NCBI RefSeq assembly: GCF_020497125.1
Contig: NC_059079.1
Location: 15,333,553-15,397,552, forward strand
Direction: 5' to 3'
Origin: Mauremys mutica
Lineage: Eukaryota; Chordata; Testudines; Geoemydidae
DNA length: 64,000 nt
Shown here: piece by piece, positions 12,368 through 27,300 of the stretch
Position numbering within the stretch: position 1 is the stretch's first letter
Layout of the letters: each line of letters begins with the position of its first letter
Program-made: the position numbers and the translations under genes
Notes under the pieces: model-generated
Database searches by the model: none
Seen by the model: only the letters and a program-made list of their open reading frames with translations
Told to the model about the DNA's origin: nothing

Positions 12368-15300
12368 AGATGAAAAGAGCCTTTGAAGACCTTCAAGAAG
12401 CACTAGCAGAAAAAGAAGAACTGAAGCAAAGATGTCAAGAACTAGACCTGCAGGTAAGGAGACATGAACATACTTTTTTTAAATATGTGACATTAAGAAA
12501 TAGAAGCTCTGTTAAATAGTTGCAAAATGCAATGCCTTTAGAGGTTAAATTTCACCTATAAGTTCTTAGCCTTTTCAGTTTGTACTGAAACAAAGCTTCC
12601 ACATGCTGAAATGCTTCATACGTGTGATTGTTGGAAATATTATCCTTTAATGTAAACCCATACTCAGTTCCCCTGCAACTATTGGAAAATTATATTGTTA
12701 ATCCATAGTATGAAAGATTTCTTGGTGTAATATCTTGATATCTTGCAGCTAGTAAGCAGTCATTGTAATACTATAGCTATGAATAGTAAAAATGCTTATA
12801 AAAATGTTCCATGCTTATTTTCAGCTAACAATAGCTTTAGCCCTTTTAAAAATATATTAAGAACCAATTCATTATAATGGACTGATTGCATTCACTGAAG
12901 GTGAAATAATTGCACCCACTGTAAATGTATGATTGTGCTGAATTTACCAAATAGCAAGGCTAGGGAAATATTTCCGCATGTAACTTTATGCCAGCCATTT
13001 CTGCTTCAGTCCCAAATTTCCCTTTCTGGTTCTGCTATGATACCTATCATGCATCATTTTGAGAAGTCAGAACTACCACATAGCTGTTACAGACTTCTGT
13101 TTGGAGTAGTTGACTTGATGGTAGTTCACACAAATCTGGTTGGCCTATCCTCTTTGAATGTCATGACCAGGAGTAGTCGTTAAAAATATGTATAGTTGAG
13201 CACAAATGTACAAATGGTAACTAAAGTTAATGGAAAGTATATTTTGTAAAATAGGTGTCCATATTTTTGAAATTACACAATACATATTTGTTCATTTCAT
13301 TGTCCAGTGGTGAACCATGGTTTCAGCATAATGTGTATGGTGTTGAAATGAAGTAGAAGACAGCCAATGTGACTCTGAGGGACCTGAAATAAGGGTGAAG
13401 GAAATGAATGAGACATTTAGATAATAAACATCCTGCTTTTTAAAAGTGTGTACCATCTCCATGATTGAAGATGGATTAGGCATTGTACAGGGAATAATAA
13501 AAGACTCTTAAGGCACAGATTTGCTCTAGGTCTGCAAATATACAGTAAGTTGGCTTCCCAGATATTCAGAGAATAGGACCTTAAAGTAAGTACTCAGTGA
13601 AGAAGTGGGAGAGTGCTGTTGGTTTCTTTTACATCTATTTAATTATAGGCACTTAAATTGTGATATAATCATGGATAAATAAAAAAATCTTTTAATATTG
13701 CCTCAGATTATTATGCTAACTTTATATTTTATTAAATATTGCCACCATGGTATGCTGCATATGTATTGAAAGTCATAATAATGACCGACCGTTCTCATTT
13801 AAACTAATTTTTAATAAATTCACTTGTAAGGTCTCAGTCTTCCTTGATATTTTCCAAGAATATAAGAAAGGTAGGTTTCATTTATGATTCAGGAAAACAT
13901 AACCCAAAGAGCACATTCTACTGTTTAAGTGCCAGTTAACTAACACATGCTATATGCTCTGATGTTTGATGAAGTATTAAAATTAACACATCATCTTTCA
14001 CTAGAAAGAGCTTAAGGGTTCCGTCTTTTAATCCTTGCCCATTTTATGGCTGTTTTAATATACTTACCAACTTAGTGTAATGTTGTGTTCCCATTTGCTT
14101 AGCTGTGAACACTTTCAAAATCAAACCAGTTCAGTCACTGCAAAAATGCATGCCCTATATGATGCTGTCTAGGATTTTTTGTGTGTCTGCTTATTAGCTT
14201 ATGGCTCTTGGACCTGCTTTTTGCACAACCATCCATGGCTGAATGCACGGCAGTGCTATGTTAGTGTGCTAGCCAGTGCCATTCTGCTTTTTATTGTTAG
14301 TACACAAGCCAAATGGGAAATACTCTTCATCCTACTGTTATTGTTTCTGTTCAGTTTCTATGGGCATAGTTTTATTGGACTAATCATAACATATTTGTTT
14401 CCTTTTTGTTTTCATAAAATCTGGAAATATCAGTTGCCCCTCGTATTTATTACAATGCTGCATGCCCCAGAAGATAGTTTTCATCTATAAAACAAAACAA
14501 AAAAAAAGGCACACTTCCTTGGTTGACAACTTTCATACTCTAAAGCAGCTAGGTGCTTAAGGGTATTTATAAATCACTTTCTAAATTTTTCAAATGCTCA
14601 ACTTCTATGTAACAAATTATTTGGTGGCATCTTATAATATATTATTTTGGGTTCTTCTTGGCAATTGGATCGGACCTACAAACTTGATGTTGTGTTATGT
14701 GCACTAGGTGGCTGCCCTTCAAGATGAAAAAAACAGCTTGATGTCTGAAAATGAGGTCATGAATGACAGATTAGACCAGTTAGATGGCTCTCTTGATGAT
14801 CCAAATACTGTTGTTGCAAAAAAGTATTTCCATGCACAGCTGCAGCTAGAACAACTGCAGGAAGAAAACTTCAGGTACGATATAACTTGCAGCTTTATTT
14901 AATCCTCTCTCAAAATGTTGTTGTGTCATATGTGATGGTAGTTTCTTCTAAATATGCAGGATTTTCCTTCTCAGTTCACTTTTCTATTCACTGTTCTGAA
15001 AGCTTCTCTCTGTCATTGAATTAATATAAACTATATTTGTAAAGGTATAGTTTAGTGCTTCCCCTTTTCTTTGTACCATTTTCTAAAATATTGTGGGCTC
15101 TAATGGGAGGGAGAAAGGCAGGACCAAGGATAAGAACTGAAGTACATGTTTCATGTGGTGATTTGTACTAATAAAAATCCAACATTGTCTGGGTCTAAGT
15201 GATTCACATGTTCTTTTACGGCAGTTATAAATTAACCAGAAACTCCTTTGAGTAAAATATTAACACAGTAAACTAACAAATCTGTTCATATGATAGTGTG

Positions 15301-18300
15301 TGTGTAGTAAATAGCCCCGGACAATACTTTTGTTAGTTGTTTTTTCCAGGCTTTAACTACCTTTTTTATTCTGTGTCTGCTACGTTTATGTACTTTGAAT
15401 ATTTTTTACTGTTTCAAAAAGTGGATCATATTAGTTACGTGAACAAAAGATAGGAAATTATATTTTCTTAACATCTTCTTGTTTACAAAAGGCTTGAAGC
15501 TGCAAAGGATGATTATCGTGTTCACTGTGAAGATCTGGAGAAACAACTGATTGAGCTGCAACATAGAAATGATGAGTTGACCTGTTTGGCAGAAGAATCT
15601 AGGGCCCTAAAAGATGAAATTGACGTTCTTAGGTATGTAGTGAACAAAGCTACCATTCAGACTGAAGGTTCTGTTTGATAATGCCAAGGCTCCATATTTA
15701 AAGATAGACATTTCTGTATAAAATTACACAGTTTATGTCTTACCACAATCAAACTTAAAACTAAATGGAAAAAAGGACCAGAGTGAAAAATAAAACTGGA
15801 AGGTGAAATGTAAATTTATGACCACAATAAGTACTCTGCATATCAACATTATTCCGCAAAAGACTCCCACATTAAGCAGGACTAAAAGATACAACCTGTC
15901 TCCTCCTGAGGTAGAAAACACAAAATACCCTAGGAAATGAGAATGTTGTAATCATAATGGATTTTATTACCAACAGGATGGTTTTATTGGCAAAGGCCCG
16001 CCTTTTCTGATACAGAAAAAGGGTAATTGCCCAAATACAAGTCTCAAACCAAGTGAAAATGAAACTTAACTATTGCATCAGTATTTTAGTTAGATTGTAT
16101 GTTCAGGATTACAAGACTGAGTAGGGGCAAAACACAACAAGCATGATGAGAACTCATCATGTTGAGTGCAGTTCAACATATGTAAACTAAACTGGTTACT
16201 AAAAAGTACAGAAAGTAAATATGGTGTTATCATATTTCTAGAAATATAATAATGTAAAGTCACTCTTTTATTGTTCTAACAGATAATTCAATATAGAATA
16301 AAATATATTCCAATCTTACACTGTATCAAGGTTCATAGAAGAGCATCAGGTTAAGTATAAGAGACTGGGTTTTGTAATTACTCCTATGCTAATTTTTAAT
16401 TTTGTAAGATGCCAGACAATAAAGTGACTCAATATTTAGTTTAAAGGTTTGTTAATTCTTTTGTGCCAGTAAAATGAAGATCCATTTCTGTATCAAAATA
16501 CCTTGATATTATTTGGACAGAACACTTTCTGTCTTGTATACCTTTTAAAAGGAACTGATCAATTTGTCTTCCTTGGTCATGCCTCCTGGCAAAAATACCC
16601 ATAGGATAATGATCTCCAAAACCTATCTGTATAGTAATATACTGTAGCTTTGTACCTATTCCTGCAAGATAGAGGCACTGGTATTTTGCAGGCTTACACA
16701 ACTGCAGGATCAATCTGTAGCCTAGGGCATAGTTCACTTGTATTAACTCCAACACCATCATTAATTTGTGGGGCCATTTAATATACTGTCTCTGTCTACA
16801 AGGCATATGTCAACACACAGTTTTGTGGGCCTGCACCTGTACAATGACTACTTTTAAAACTAAACTTTGCATTTATGAGTCTCTATCAGCCCTACAGCTA
16901 AGAATTAAAATAGCGCATTAGTTTTACACAGAGGACGTAACTCTAGCCTTGGATATATGCATGCATCTCCCTGTCTAAGCTAATTAGAGCCATGCTTGCA
17001 GATGGGGGCAGAACTTATTGATTTGCTTGGTTGTAGTTTGTTTGTGTGAAAAATACATCTTACTGTTTCCATAATTTGTTTTTATTCTTGTAGAACTTTT
17101 GCAGATAAGGCAAGTAAACTGGAGTCAACAGTTGAAGTGTATCGTAAAAAACTGGAGGACTTGAATGACTTCCGCCGACAGGTGAAGTCTCTGCAAGACA
17201 CCAACATGATGTATATGCATAATACAGTCAGCCTAGAGGAAGAGCTAAAGAAGGCAAATGCAGCACGTGCTCAGCTGGAAACATACAAAAGGCAGGTAAG
17301 GCAACGACTGTACTCAACATCTTAACTATTCTCAGGTGTATTTTTATTAAATATAATTACAGTTGACTGAAAAAAATTGGGCTGCTTGATCTAACAATTG
17401 TTGAGGCTGGTGTCAAGACTGTTTATAAAGAAACTTCCAGCTCTTCAATATACTGTCAGTCTCCCGTTTTCCCTTCCAAACTCTCACCAACTGGCTTAAC
17501 TGAGGTCATTTCTTGACCTGCAGTTTACGGCACAGTGTGCAACCCATCAGTTCACTGAGTGAAGTAGTGATTAGGTGTCTTGTTTTGTTTAATATGTAGC
17601 TGACATCCTCTAGATATGATATACTGTCTTACTGATTTAAAAAATCCTTTTTTAAAATATCTTGTTTTCATTTTTGGAAGTGCACAACAATTTTGCTTCT
17701 GAAAGTTCCAAACTAGTCATTAGAATTCCTATGCCTTTCATTTAAGGGAAAAAATGCTGCTGGCCAAGATGAACCATGTGTGTTGGTTGCATTCAGCAAA
17801 GAGACACATACATTTTTATTTCTGATTAAATTACAACCACCATGGAAACCTACTTTATTAGGCTTCTGAGACCATGTGAATAACGAACTACTTGAACATA
17901 ATCTCCTTCCTCTTCTTAATCCAGCCCTCTTTTTCCCCACCCATAAGAGTGCCAGAGTTTAAAAAAATTACACTAAATATAACGCCTAAGATTTTATTAA
18001 TATATGTTCTATGTCATTATCATTCAAGGTCCAGGAGCTTCATAACAGACTTTCAGAGGAGTCCAAAAGAGCTGATACATTAGCATTTGAATTGAAGCGA
18101 CTGGAAGAAAAGAATGAAGCTTTATTCAAAGAAAAAGAGGTAAGTCTTATGCATGAGTGTTACTCAAACTCACTAGAAAGTCTCTCAGATTTTTATTTTG
18201 TGCGCTGGCCTGGCCAGAATTTTTCACTGTGGTCATCTTGAGAATAATTTCTCAGATGCTCTTAGGCATCAGTAGTGCTACCATAGGGATGAGACTCAGC

Positions 18301-21300
18301 ACTAGAAATTATATATAGTTGCTTTAATATACTGGTCTTTGTAATTTGGAAATTGATAGGTCAGCATTTGGTATAAACATTATCAAAAGCCTTCAACATT
18401 TAACTCATGGCCTGAAAATAGTGTTATAAATTATAGATCTTTCATTCCTGATGGAATGTGCCAACATGAAACAATTTTGTCTTATTTCTACCTTTAAATA
18501 TGCTTTGACCTTTTCTTAGAGACTTATAGTACAGCGTGATGCTCTGAAAGAAACGAATGAAGAGCTCCGGTGTTCTCAGATGCAACAGGATCACCTGACT
18601 CAAGCAGGTACTTCCTTGATGTTTTTTTTTAAAATAGATTGGTATGTTATCTGGAAGTGAATTTGTCAATTTGTCATGTCTTTCCAGATGCATCTGCTGT
18701 AAAAAGTCATGAGAATCTTGCTGCTGAAATTCTACCAGTGGAATACAGGTTTGTTTGGGGTTTTTTTGTTCTCAACTAAAAAACTAGCATTTTGATGTTC
18801 TTATAGGGAAGGTACTAGTAAAATGCTTTACCAGACATTAAATTAAACTTCAAATCTAGATTACCCCATCCCAGTGTCCACCTGGGCTTCTCATTAAACT
18901 TCTAGAGGTTCCAACTTTGCTGATGATCTTTGAAGGTGTCAGTATGACACCACCTGATGAAATTTCTTTTTTTTTTTTCAGGGTGAGAGGTTGTTGCAGG
19001 TTATTTTTGCTAACACTGTACTATGACACTTGTGTTTATTGAAGAACATTCAGTACACTGGCATCTTAGTGAACTGGAATGCCATCTCTTTTGCAAAATT
19101 ACTTTCTTTTTAGTTAGTCAAGAACTATTTATATAAACTCTTCACAGAATGGAGACTTTTTGTTTTTGACCCATAGAGAAATGTTTATTCGACTGCAGCA
19201 TGAAAACAAGATGCTTCTCTTGCAACAAGAAGGTTCAGAAAATGAACGTATTGTAGAACTCCAGGAACAGCTAGAGCAAAAGCATCGGATGCTGAATGAA
19301 CTGGAAACAGAAAAAAGGTGATTTGTTTTCCTGTTTTTTTTTTTTTTATCTTCTTTTATAAACCTGAGAGCAGTTTGGAGTAGGCACCAGTTAGACAAAA
19401 CAGCAGCTAATCGCACTACAGAGAATAATCTCAGGACTGAAACCTTAGAAGGGAGGCAGTGTGACTTGCCTTACTGATCCAACACTAGTTGAAGGTAACC
19501 ACTTGTCCTGTCCTTTGGCTAGTGGAAGCATTGATGCAGTCATTACAAAGAGGAAGGGGTACAGAAACTACAAAGAACATAGAAAGTGTAAACCTGCAAA
19601 AAAAAGATGTCAGCAGGCCAAATATGGCTGCTCCATGCTTTGGTATTCTTTGAAGAGGATATTCTTTAGGACTCATCTTTGGTAGTCCTAGAGTGGGTGA
19701 AGAAAATCGGTCACTGTAGTTTTACATTGCTCAAACTGTAGACCTTTGGGCTGGGGAGCCAGAGTTGTGGTACTGAGTGAATTTCTCCACTGGTTAATGG
19801 TGAATGAAGTTTATCTTAGGCTATAACAATTTAGGAGTAGTTTAAGATGCTAAAATTTTTAAGAGTACTGCAAACACTTTTGCTGAAAACCTATGAATAT
19901 GGTTGTGAGATCCACAAACAGGAGACTATATGTAGGCCACTTTAAAATGTTCCAGTCTTATCCCCTCTTCATTCCCTTACGTTTGCAAGGGTTTTTTTTT
20001 TTAATGGGATTGAAACTTTGCATTGTCTCAGCCCAAAAGCTAAGGTTTCTTCAAAACAAAATACATCAGCTCATACAATCTTACCAGATTGCCCAATAAA
20101 GTATCCAAATGCTTAATATTTTAGTATCAGATAAATCATCTGCAGCAGGAAGGGAAAAATGCAATCTTCTACCCACCACTTCCAAGAAGGAAGTTTTCCC
20201 TGCTCAGTTGGGAGACCAGTGCCATCAGCATCTGAAGTCTAAGTCTTCATTTAAAAAAAACACTAGCCCTTATGTTTTTAAAGATCATTAGTTTTCATGC
20301 TTGTTGTTTTAGAACACTGTAGGCACCAATTATATGGACAAGAAGCATGTCCATTTCACTGCTGCTGCTTTGGGAAGCTCCAAATACAGACCAGCATTGG
20401 AGGCGCTAGAGGCTGTGAGGGGCTAGATTAGTAGACACCCTATGTAACAGCCAGAAGCAGATGAGAGAGAGTAGTAGAGATGCTCCCCATTGTTAGAAGC
20501 CAGGAGGCTTTATGGTATGGGGCAGGGTGCTCAAGGTAATAGCAAGTAACATCCCTTGTCCTACAGCCAGAAGGGGTTAGGGTGGGGAGGAGGGACTTCA
20601 AGTTTATCAGACTCCAAAAGCTGATACTGAAGATGAAGCCCTGAAATAGAGTCTAGGGGCAGCACTGGGGCAGGAATCCCAGCACTTTCTCAGGTACCAC
20701 AGACACTTCCCTTCTCTCCAGGTAGGCACTGTCCACCACCTACACAGCTCTTCCACCCCCTCCAAAAAAGTAAGTTTTAGCCCACTGGCTACTAAGTGTC
20801 CAGTAAATGTTCCAAGCACCTGCCTGCAGCAACTACAATTAGGTCTGATACACAAACAAAATATATATTGACTTCAGACACTTCCATTTTGTGTAACCCT
20901 ACTGAAGAATTATAACCCAGATGTGTAGGGGAATAACTTCACTCTACATATCCTGATTATTAGAAGATGTATGAGTGACCGAGTTCTTTTACCTTCTAAC
21001 AGGCTAAGCAATGAGCGTATTGGAGAGCTGCAGCAACAGATTGAGGATCTCCAAAAGACTTTGCAGGAGCAAGGATCCAAGACAGAAGGAGTAAGTGAAA
21101 GCTAGTGGTTCTCAGACTTCTTGAAGGTGGAGACCTCTGACCAGTTTTCTCAAAATTCTTGTGTGTTAGTGTCAGACTTTCTTTAAATGTAATAAGAATG
21201 GCGCCCCTTCTCCCATTCAGTCTTGCTGGTGCTGATAATTATTGTAACAACAAGGCTGTGGCTTGGTGGGGTTTTTATTAGCCTAAGAGATGGTAATTTG

Positions 21301-24300
21301 CAGCAGGGAGAATAAATCCTTTGTTCAGGGTTTGGGTCCATCTTTCCTGTGATTTTTTTTTTAATAGACAAAATAAAATAAAACTCTCCTGCCTGATAAG
21401 TCTGTCGACGGTCTAGAGCAAGCCAAACTTTACAGGAATGGGTCCACAGCATCCAGACACAGAGAAATTCAGTCTCTCTAAACTGGAGTCCCCTCAGAGC
21501 AGCAAAGTCCCAGCTCAAAAACTTCTATTTTAAGCAACTTAAAAATGAAATGCAACTTTTCAAACCATAAAATTTAAATGCTTCCCTACACTCTGTGAGA
21601 AGAGAATAGAGCCAGAATCCGAGGATCAGGATGCAGAAGAAGGAAGGGTTGTCTGTAGCATGCCCCCTACATTTACCCAGCTCTGCTGAACACCCGTCTT
21701 TGGAGTTCTTGCTCCATAGGTGGAAAAGCAGCAGAGCTGTGGGAGCCAATCTTACTCTTCTGAATAACTTTTCCTCACTTAAACTTACATGGCAAAGTGT
21801 TGCAAGTTAACTCTCATAGTGTGCCCACAGGGATAGTAGCTGCACTGCCTGCCATTCTGCTCCTGCCATGATGGATCCTTAAGAGGCTTCCTCTCATAAG
21901 CGGGATGGGCCCTGAGGGCTCATAGATAAGGCAAGAAAGAACCATTGTAATCTGTCTTCCTGTTTAACACAGGCCATAGAACTTCATATGAATTAATCCC
22001 TGCTTGAAATAGAGCATGTCTTTTAGAAAAACATACCTTGCTTTAAAAATTTCCAGTGATGGAAAATCCACTATGATTAAGGCTACGTTTTAGTCACGGA
22101 TATTTTTAGTAAAAGTCATGGACTGGTCACGGGCAGTAAACAAATATTCACGGCCTGTGACCTGGGGTCCATGACTTTTACTAAAAATACCTGTGACGTA
22201 AACTTGGGCGGGGACCACGGGGGTGGGAATGGTCCAGGGGCACCACAGGTGCTGGAGCAGGCGGCCTGGAATCCCCGCTGGTGCTGGGGGATGGAGACCC
22301 TTGCTAGTGCTGGTGGGGTGGCGTTGGGGGGGCTGATAGTGGCTCCCTACCTGGCTCAGTGTCCCTGCAGCTCCTAGGCAGTGGAGGGGCACAAGCATCT
22401 CAGCTGCTGCAGCTCCCATTGGCCGGGAACGGCAGCCAATGGGAGCTGCAGGGGCGGGGGCCATGGCAGTGGGAATTCCACACCCCAAGGTAAGTGCCCC
22501 CCACACCTCCTAGCCCCCCGGCCTCTAGCCTGAGCCTCCTCCCACACACCCAAACTGGTGCTACTGGCCCAGGGGCTGCCCAAGCCAGAATCCATGACTT
22601 CTGTGACACTCATAGCCTTAACCAGGACTCTTGGTAAATTGTTTCAATGGTTAATTACCCTCACAGTTAAAATTTGTGCCTTATTTCTAGTCTCAGTTGG
22701 TCTAGCATCAGCTTTAAGCTATTGGATCTTGTTATACCTTTAGTCTGCTGGGCTGAAGAGCTTTTTATTATAAAACTTCTGTTTGCCATGTTGGTATTGG
22801 TAGATGGTCTTAACAAAGAGAAGGTTGCGGGAAGAGTTGATCACAAAGCAGATTGACCTCCTCAGAGTCTTTCACTGTAAGACATGTTTTATAATGTCTT
22901 CTGTCTACCAATCCCCTTCAAAAACATGTTTGTGTGATGTAATCTTAAATAATTACAATTATAGTTTTTTAAACATTTAATTAAAATTAACAGTTTACGT
23001 TTAAGTTTTATTTACTTGCATCCTTGCTTTCAGGAGTAGTAAATTCAGGTTATGATTGATAGGTCTTGAAAAACTAGTGAAAATTATGACACAAAGCACA
23101 GCAATTGTGGATGTGTGGTTTTTACATTTTTTTTTATTTTGTGTTTGAGTGACAGACTTTAATCATTCTAAGGAATTCCCTATACCAGAATAAGCCTAAC
23201 AGAGTGATTCAGATTCTGAATTATACTCACAGAATTGCCTCTGGATTTTTATTCCCTTTGGGATTGGGGAGATTTTCTTCTTATGGAAGTGGCAAGTTGT
23301 TCTGTCCCCAAATCCTACTAGTTGCAGAATCTGGGAAGAACAATACTGCCTATAAATCACCCTGGCAAATTATATAATTGACTGTTTTTTTTCTTAAGTT
23401 AATCACATTAGCCTTTTGAAGCTGAAAGTCCTGCCAGTTGAGGCTATAGTTCTTCCTAGTAAACAGTGAAGGCCAAAGTTACTACTACTGTTTTCATAAA
23501 CTATGGGGCACTCAAAATTTAGATGGAAATCCTATGAATTGGCTTCATTTGCACTGTTTTTTTGGTAGGGGGAGCAGGTTAGTTTTTTGTTTTTGTTCTA
23601 ACAGTTTCAGAGTGAATTATTTCAAACATAGGAAAATATTACAATATGTACTATGTATTTTAAAATAAACCCATTTTAAATTTCTAAATGTTCTAATAGT
23701 CTAAATTGAGTTGTAAAGTTAATGAATGAAAAATATTTGGAGTCTGCTTTTGTAATCATGTCTTCTTTGTTTTCTTCTTTCTGCCTCCTCGTTTGAACTG
23801 TCTCAGCCTTTCCACTTTTGCTGCCAAATGATTCTGTAGCAAGAAGTATACTATAAAATCCAGAATGTCAGAGTGATGCAAAGAATATGAATAAAAGTAT
23901 CTAAATGCATAGAGACTATTACACTTCTGAATTGTGCAGTAAAATACGCATGGTAAAAGTATCCAAAAAGTTCAACTTTTGAAGAAAACTATTTGTAAAA
24001 GTTGGAGCTCCCATTTGTATATGCACCTAGAATTATATTTTTAATTTTCTGGATTATGTATCTAAATTCATTTTTACTTCTCTTACCTTTATAGTCCAGC
24101 AAGCTGAAGCAGACGTTAGAAGCACAGATGTAAGTAAAGCTAACTGATATTTATATACAGCCAAAAGAGAAACGGACCTCTAATTTAAGTTTTTGATATA
24201 AGCAGTAAATACATATAAGCACTATTAAAGGTCAGCCTTATTTCCAAAGATGGGAAATCCAGTTAAAACTGCCACTCTGTCCTTCAGTCACCTCATCTGG

Positions 24301-27300
24301 GCTCCCAGGTGTCACATGATAGTCACTCGTTTGACAGCTCTGTGACACCTGCCTGTGGCTCAGTCCGAATTTCACACTTCTGGCTGAGCTGCAGAAACTC
24401 TGCCTTTTGGTCCTCAGGGCCATTGCTGCAATGTCGAGTAGTCAGCCAGGCAGGCATCTTTTCTCTCCTTCCTCACCTTGCTGGATTTCAGTCAGGAAGG
24501 AATTCCCAGGATGGGCAGTGGTTCTCAGCCCCGCAAAGAGAGGCCACAAGGCTCCCTCTAACTTCCCTCTCCCTCCTGTGTTCCTGCAGCCAACTGCATC
24601 TAGTTTGCCACACTTCCTGAACAGCAGGCCCCTGTGACCCAATACCCTGCAAGCCCCCTACTCCTTAGAAACCCCAGCACTCACCTATGCCAGCCAAAGC
24701 TACCAGGTTTTCCATAGCTCCATGTCCTACCTCTACCATTGCTTAGAGCAGTGTGTGTTGACCACAAGCTCAAGTTTATGATTCTGTGCAAATTAGCTCA
24801 CTAAACTTGCAAACAGTATCTGTACAAAACGTGGCAGTTATGCTTCATAGTGATACGAGCCTTGTTTTTTGCCAGTCACTGTTCTGAGATCCCTTGAAAA
24901 CAGTGTATTAGGCAAACAGGGTGAACATACATATTCTCCTCCTCCAAGTGTTGTCCACATTGATCCCCCACTCTTGCAACATGCATATGTAAGTTTCCAC
25001 TTTCTGAAAAGCAGCACCTGGCGCTGGACACATCCTCTCTAACAGCTCTACCCCTTCGTTTAAGCTTGCACCGAACTGCCCTGCCTTCCCAGCACCACAG
25101 GCTCTTTAACTATTGTGATGGTTGTCCTCTGAGTGATTGTGCATGTCTACAGCCCACTGTGGGTCCATTTGTGCCCAATGCATTCGAGTCGGAGACTCTT
25201 GCCAGCAGTGCACCCCTGCCATCCTTGCACACAGAGCCGAGGGGAAAAAGGGGTATGGCCACCACCTCTGCCTCAGTTCCTTCTTACCACTCACGGCAAG
25301 AGTTGGAGTTCCCCATTGCTCTTGAGCTTCAGTTTGTTAACTAACTTTACTGAAAAAACTCTGTCTACAGCCTCTTCCCCATTCCTGCACCGGCGAGCCT
25401 GTCCTTACTAACTGCCTCCCGCCTAAAGCTCCCCTGCTTACAGACCAATTACCAACTGGGCCCAACTAGCCTACTTCAGCTCTTGCTGGGCTTGTGTGGG
25501 GAGCACCCCACATCACAGTGCGCCTGTAGAGGTGCAGACTCACCCCCCGGCGCCTCCTGCTGGTGACTTCTGGGAATTAGCCCGTTCCAGCTCTGGAGCG
25601 CCCTCTGCAGGCCGGTGATCCACCTGTCCTCTGGCCCCCATGTCCCTCCCTGGACCCGGTGCCCATTTACATGGGGTGCTGCCCCCTGGCAGTAACCCCC
25701 TCAGTCTTAGGGTCTCCCTTCCCTGGGGAACCCCCACCCACTATCCCCACCTGCCTCAGTATATGGCTACTGCCAGTCATTGTCTAGCCCCCGTGCCTTG
25801 GGGCAGACTGCAGTATCAGCCTACTCATCACTGGCAAGGAGGGTTTGGACCTGCTGCCTTGGCCTACCCCTGGGCTGCCCTCTGCAACCTCCCAGTACCT
25901 TTTAACCCAATGCTAGGTTGCAGCCTGGGGCTTTCCAGGCTGGAGCACCCCAGCTCCTCAGCCTGTCCCCAGCCTTGCTCCACTCAGGTACCTTGTGTCT
26001 AGCTCCCTGCAGCCAGGTCCTTCTCTCTCTGCAGGCAGAGGGAGACTGTTTGGGCTTCTGGCTCACAGCCTCTTATAGGGGCCAGCTGGGCCTGACTGGG
26101 ACCTGGCCACAGCTGAGCCTGCTTTCTCCCAATCAGCCCAGGCTTCTTTCCCCAGCCACAGCTCTCTCCTGGGCTTTTTAAGCCCCGAAGAGCAGGAGCG
26201 GGTAATCACTCCACTACAGTGCCCCTTTATAGTCTCTGCTTCGGGCATGAGGATGGCAGGGTTGCATGCACTGCCTGCTGTTACTGCTAGCAAAAAGGCT
26301 CTAACTTGAGTGCATTGGGTGCACAAGCGCCTACAGTGGAATGTATATGTGCACAATGCATTTCAAAGTACAACAGGTGCTGTACAGGTAAGTAATTGTC
26401 CTTTTTTCTAGGACAGTTTTTCTTTTATAACCATGATTTTTTTGGTCACTGCCACAGCCCCCTCAGCATCCTGAAAGAACTCCTTTCAACCCCTGTAGTC
26501 CCTTTCCAGAGGAGGATAGTGTGTTCTTGTTTAAGTTTGGAGTTAAATATACCTTTTTCCAAGTCTCTCAGCTCAGGGGTGGTGACTTTTTTTTTTTATT
26601 TTCAGTTGAGAGAATAGTTTGATATTTCAGCAACAACAAACCTTTTTACCTGTATCATTTTTCAATATATTTATCATCACACTGAAGAATTTTCACACAA
26701 GTTTTCAGTTACTAGAGTGTGAAATGCTAGCATTAACCCAGAGGTGGGCAAACTACGGCCCGCGGGCCACATCCGGTCTGCAGGACCATCCTGCCCGGCC
26801 CTTGAGCTCCCGGCCAGGGAGGCTAGCCCCCAGCCCCTCCCCTGCTGTCCCCCTTCCCCCACAACCTCAGCTCACCATGCCGCCAGCGCTCTGGGTGGCG
26901 GGGCTGCAAGCTCCTGCCAGGCAGCACGGCAGCATGTCTGGCTCCAGTTGGATGGTGCGGCTGCCAGTCCTGCTGCTCTGAGCAGCATGCTAAGGGAGTG
27001 GGGAGTGGGGGGTTGGATAAGGGGCAGGGAGTCTCAGGGGACAGTCAGGGCAGTGAGCAAGGGGTGGTTGGATAGGCGTGGGAGTCCCGTGGAGCCTGTC
27101 AGGGGGTGGGGATGTGGATGGGATTGGGGCAGTCAGGGGACAGGGAGCAGGAGGGGTTGGATAGGGGGTGGGGTTCTGGGAAGGGTGGTTAGGGGCAGGA
27201 GGTTCCGGGAGGGAGTGGTCAGGGGACAAGGAGCGGGAGGGGAAGGGGTTGGATGGGTCGGAGGTTCTGAGGGGGTCAGGAAGTGGGAGGGGGCAGGGCC

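Noticed and set aside
24520..24560. hAT-like terminus cagtggttctcag (a similar string is near 21104)
   Set aside because: No matching inverted end or 8-bp duplication could be found, so it may be chance or a fragment.
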